The notes beneath the pieces are model-generated. The model searched no databases and was not told the DNA's origin. It worked only from the letters and a program-made list of their open reading frames with translations. A program made the position numbers and the translations under genes. This document shows, one piece after another, positions 61,830 to 64,000 of a stretch of DNA of 64,000 nt. How positions within the stretch are numbered: position 1 is the stretch's first letter; the number at the start of each line of letters is the position of its first letter. This stretch comes from Kitasatospora humi (GTDB taxonomy: Bacteria > Actinomycetota > Actinomycetes > Streptomycetales > Streptomycetaceae). The stretch spans positions 248,001 to 312,000 of the forward strand of contig NZ_JAJJPA010000001.1 of NCBI RefSeq assembly GCF_020907985.1. The letters are read 5' to 3'.

Positions 61830-63881
61830 ATGCCGGCGAGCAGTCGGAACCTGACCGGTGGCCGAGGCTCGCGCAGAGCGGTCGGGCGGCTGCGGCGTAT
61901 GACACCGTTCCGGGGCACCCCCGCTTCGCACAAGCACAGGCACCGGCGGGGGCGCCCCCGGGGTTACCCGCGCCCGGACCGCACCGGTCTGCGCCGCTGG
62001 CTGCCGTCCTGGCGCCACATGGTGCGGATCGTGCTGCTCGGCACCGCCTGCCTGGTCGGCCTGGTGGCCTTCCTTTACTGGCAGACCAAGATACCCACCG
62101 ATCTCAAGGCCTTCGCCACCCAGCAGAACAACATCTTCTACTGGGCCGACGGCACCGAGATGGCCCGCACCGGGGAGATCAACCGGGAGGACATCCCGCT
62201 GAACCAGATACCCCAGGGCGTGCAGTGGGCGACGCTGGCCGCCGAGAACGAGAGCTTCTACACCGACGCCGGCGTCTCGCCGCAGGGCATGGTCCGGGCC
62301 GTCTACAACATGGCCGCCGGTCAGGAGACCCAGGGTGGTTCCACCATCACCCAGCAGTACGTGAAGAACGCCTACCTGAATCAGCAGCAGACGGTGAGCC
62401 GAAAGCTCACCGAGATATTCATGGCCGTCAAGCTCGACCAGAAGCTGAGCAAGCAGCAGATCCTGGAGGGCTACCTCAACACCAGCTGGTACGGCCGCGG
62501 CGCCTACGGGATCGAGCGCGCCGCGCAGGCGTACTACGGCGTGGACGCCTCCCAGCTCAACCCCAGCCAGGGCGCGTTCCTGGCCTCACTGCTCAAGGGC
62601 GCCGGGCTGTACGACCCGGCCGGCGGCCCGGAGAACCACCAGCGTGCGGTGGACCGGTGGAACTGGATCCTGGACCGGATGGTCGACATCGGCCGGCTCA
62701 CCCCGGCCGAGCGGGCCACCTACACCACCTTCCCCGAGCCGCTGCCCCCGCCGAAGCAGCCCGGTCTCGCCGGTCAGACCGGCTACCTGGTGGACATGGC
62801 CAGGCAGTACGTGACCTCGCACACCGGCATCACCGACGCCCAGTTCGACCTCGGCGGCTACCAGATCTACACCACCTTCGAGAAGCCGAAGGAGCAGGCG
62901 CTGGCCGCCTCGGTGCGGGACGCGGCCGGCCGGCTGAAGGCCGACGACCAACTGCGGGTGGGGGCGGCCTCGGTGGCCACCGACGGCCGGGTGCTCGCCG
63001 TCTACGGCGGTCCCGACTACCTGAAACAGGGCTATGACAACGCCAATGCCGCGATCGTGCCCGCCGGTACCGCCTTCACGCCGTTCGTCTACGCCGCGGC
63101 GCTGAGCCAGGGCGTGCAGAAGCAGGTGGACGGCGGCCGCACCCCGGTCACCCCCGAAAGCGCCTACAACGGCAACGACCAGGCGCAGTTGATGACCCCG
63201 GTGGGCCCGTACTGGGACCGCAACGGAAAGATCGTCAAGGGCGTCAACGACGGCGGCAAGTCCTGGGGGACGATCAGTCTGCAACAGGCGGTGGCGCAGT
63301 CGGTGAACAGTCCGATGGAGCAACTCGGCCTGGACGTGGGCCTGGACCGGGTCCGGCAGACCGCGGTCGGCTTGGGGCTGCTCCCCGAGAGCATGGGCGC
63401 GCAGGTGCCGGCGTTCTCACTCGGCAACTCCACCCCGAGCGCGATCCGGATGGCCGACGCCTACGCGACGTTCGACGCCGGCGGCATGCACACCGAGCCC
63501 TACTCGGTGGTGCGGATCACCCGGAACGGCGCCGGTGTCACCGTGACCAAGCCGGCCGCCAGCCGGGCGTTGAGCGCCACCGTGGCGCAGCAGGTGGACG
63601 CGGCGCTGACCGAAGCGGTGCAGCACGGCAGCGCGCAGGCGGCCCGGGTGCCGGGCCGGCCGGCGGCGGGCAAGACCGGGACCACGCAGGACAACACCGC
63701 CGGCTGGTTCGTCGGCTACAGCGGCCAGGTCTCCACGGCCGTCACGGTGTTCCGGCTCGACGCGAAGAGCGTGCAGACCCTGCCGCTGGACGGCCAGGGG
63801 GACCCGGCCAAGTCCGCGGCCGCCACCGCCTATCCGCTGGACATCTGGAGCAGCTACCTCAAGGGCCTGCCGACCGGCTGA
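61830..63881 (+). CDS. Class A penicillin-binding protein with altered transpeptidase motif
   Basis: 683 residues. A basic cytoplasmic tail (1-62) and one helix (MVRIVLLGTACLVGLVAFLYW, about 64-84) precede a GT51 glycosyltransferase that polymerises lipid II: AAENESFYTDAGVSPQGMVRAVYN with the catalytic Glu, QGGSTITQQYVKN and SWYGRGAYGIERAAQAYYG. The transpeptidase domain keeps SVNSPMEQLG (SxN, about 490) and KTGTTQDNTAGWFVGYSG (KTG, about 613), but the SxxK position reads PAGTAFTPFVYAAAL. The Ser is Thr414 and the Lys is Thr417. It may therefore lack transpeptidase activity. GGAGGGG precedes ATG 61830. Confidence 0.9.
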   Translation: MPASSRNLTGGRGSRRAVGRLRRMTPFRGTPASHKHRHRRGRPRGYPRPDRTGLRRWLPSWRHMVRIVLLGTACLVGLVAFLYWQTKIPTDLKAFATQQNNIFYWADGTEMARTGEINREDIPLNQIPQGVQWATLAAENESFYTDAGVSPQGMVRAVYNMAAGQETQGGSTITQQYVKNAYLNQQQTVSRKLTEIFMAVKLDQKLSKQQILEGYLNTSWYGRGAYGIERAAQAYYGVDASQLNPSQGAFLASLLKGAGLYDPAGGPENHQRAVDRWNWILDRMVDIGRLTPAERATYTTFPEPLPPPKQPGLAGQTGYLVDMARQYVTSHTGITDAQFDLGGYQIYTTFEKPKEQALAASVRDAAGRLKADDQLRVGAASVATDGRVLAVYGGPDYLKQGYDNANAAIVPAGTAFTPFVYAAALSQGVQKQVDGGRTPVTPESAYNGNDQAQLMTPVGPYWDRNGKIVKGVNDGGKSWGTISLQQAVAQSVNSPMEQLGLDVGLDRVRQTAVGLGLLPESMGAQVPAFSLGNSTPSAIRMADAYATFDAGGMHTEPYSVVRITRNGAGVTVTKPAASRALSATVAQQVDAALTEAVQHGSAQAARVPGRPAAGKTGTTQDNTAGWFVGYSGQVSTAVTVFRLDAKSVQTLPLDGQGDPAKSAAATAYPLDIWSSYLKGLPTG

Positions 63882-63948
63882 ACTCCGGCGGTCGGCAGGC
63901 CCTTCGGGGAAGCGGGCTCCTCGGTGGAGCGGGTCGCCCGCGGCCTGC

Positions 63949-63976
63949 TTCCCCGGTGACGCGGGTCACCGGGGAA
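63949..63976 (+). terminator. 12-bp stem terminator after the penicillin-binding protein gene
   Basis: 63949-63960 pairs with 63965-63976 around a GCGG loop, 68 bp after the stop codon. Confidence 0.75.
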
Positions 63977-64000
63977 CCAGGTCACCGGGCGCGGCCGGTC

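Overview
The window comes from a very GC-rich actinomycete. Gene content (mycothiol-type formaldehyde dehydrogenase, two F420-dependent LLM proteins, an LAFTG sortase substrate, DUF3040, DUF1360 and other streptomycete families) points to Streptomycetaceae (Streptomyces, Kitasatospora or Streptacidiphilus). It looks chromosomal. I see no rRNA, tRNA, CRISPR array, insertion sequence or phage module.

Layout. (1) 1-7.6 kb: core genes fmt (partial), rsmB and rpe. The last is separated from the others by about 5 kb of accessory genes: a nucleotidyltransferase broken at a G10 tract, a RidA protein, the scar of a deleted TetR/ABC-exporter locus, an aldo/keto reductase, an SDR and a methyltransferase. 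(2) 7.7-13 kb: a divergent flavin reductase/ArsR pair, a Tat-exported multicopper oxidase and a secreted beta-propeller lactonase-like protein. (3) 13.4-19 kb: two YihY/BrkB membrane proteins, two YbdK-type carboxylate-amine ligases and a DUF427 protein. (4) 19-27 kb: a cell-wall LAFTG protein, an MMPL exporter with a divergent TetR and twin operators, an SDR, an MFS transporter and a mycothiol-dependent dehydrogenase. (5) 27.7-41 kb: many small stress-type genes, including a zinc alcohol dehydrogenase, a third YihY protein, an iron-permease-like protein, a three-gene iron redox cassette (heme-oxygenase-like enzyme, HemK2-like methyltransferase, CDGSH protein), GAF and STAS proteins, catalase KatE, HAD, LLM and SRPBCC proteins. 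(6) 41-54 kb: a giant CtpI-like P-type ATPase, a seven-gene Mrp cation/proton antiporter operon, a DJ-1/PfpI protein and a GH15 glucanase. (7) 54-64 kb: a second LLM protein, an HhH-GPD protein, a PoxB/gluconate-dehydrogenase-like operon, a CsoR/CstR-family repressor, a hemerythrin protein and a class A penicillin-binding protein.

How it fits together. From about 14 to 61 kb, roughly twenty gene starts are preceded by a correctly oriented GNNT-N14-16-GGG(T/C)A element, mostly with a spacer of exactly 15. GNNT-N14-16-GGGTA is the known promoter type of the sigma-B/SigF stress sigma factors of Gram-positive bacteria. The genes behind these elements fit a general stress regulon: peroxide and aldehyde detoxification, ion homeostasis, membrane proteins, thiol or amine ligases, respiratory by-pass and iron-sulphur/diiron proteins. 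Several elements form back-to-back divergent pairs. Four lie exactly 9 nt before the start codon, which implies leaderless mRNAs. About half carry a GGGCAG -10 instead of GGGTAG. The sigma factor itself is not in the window; only a STAS anti-sigma antagonist is.

Several loci are visibly decaying or rearranged: the G-tract frameshift, the TetR/DrrAB scar, a truncated GAF gene, a cupin-like stub, and a TetR frame with no stop codon before the next gene. Intergenic tandem repeats are frequent.
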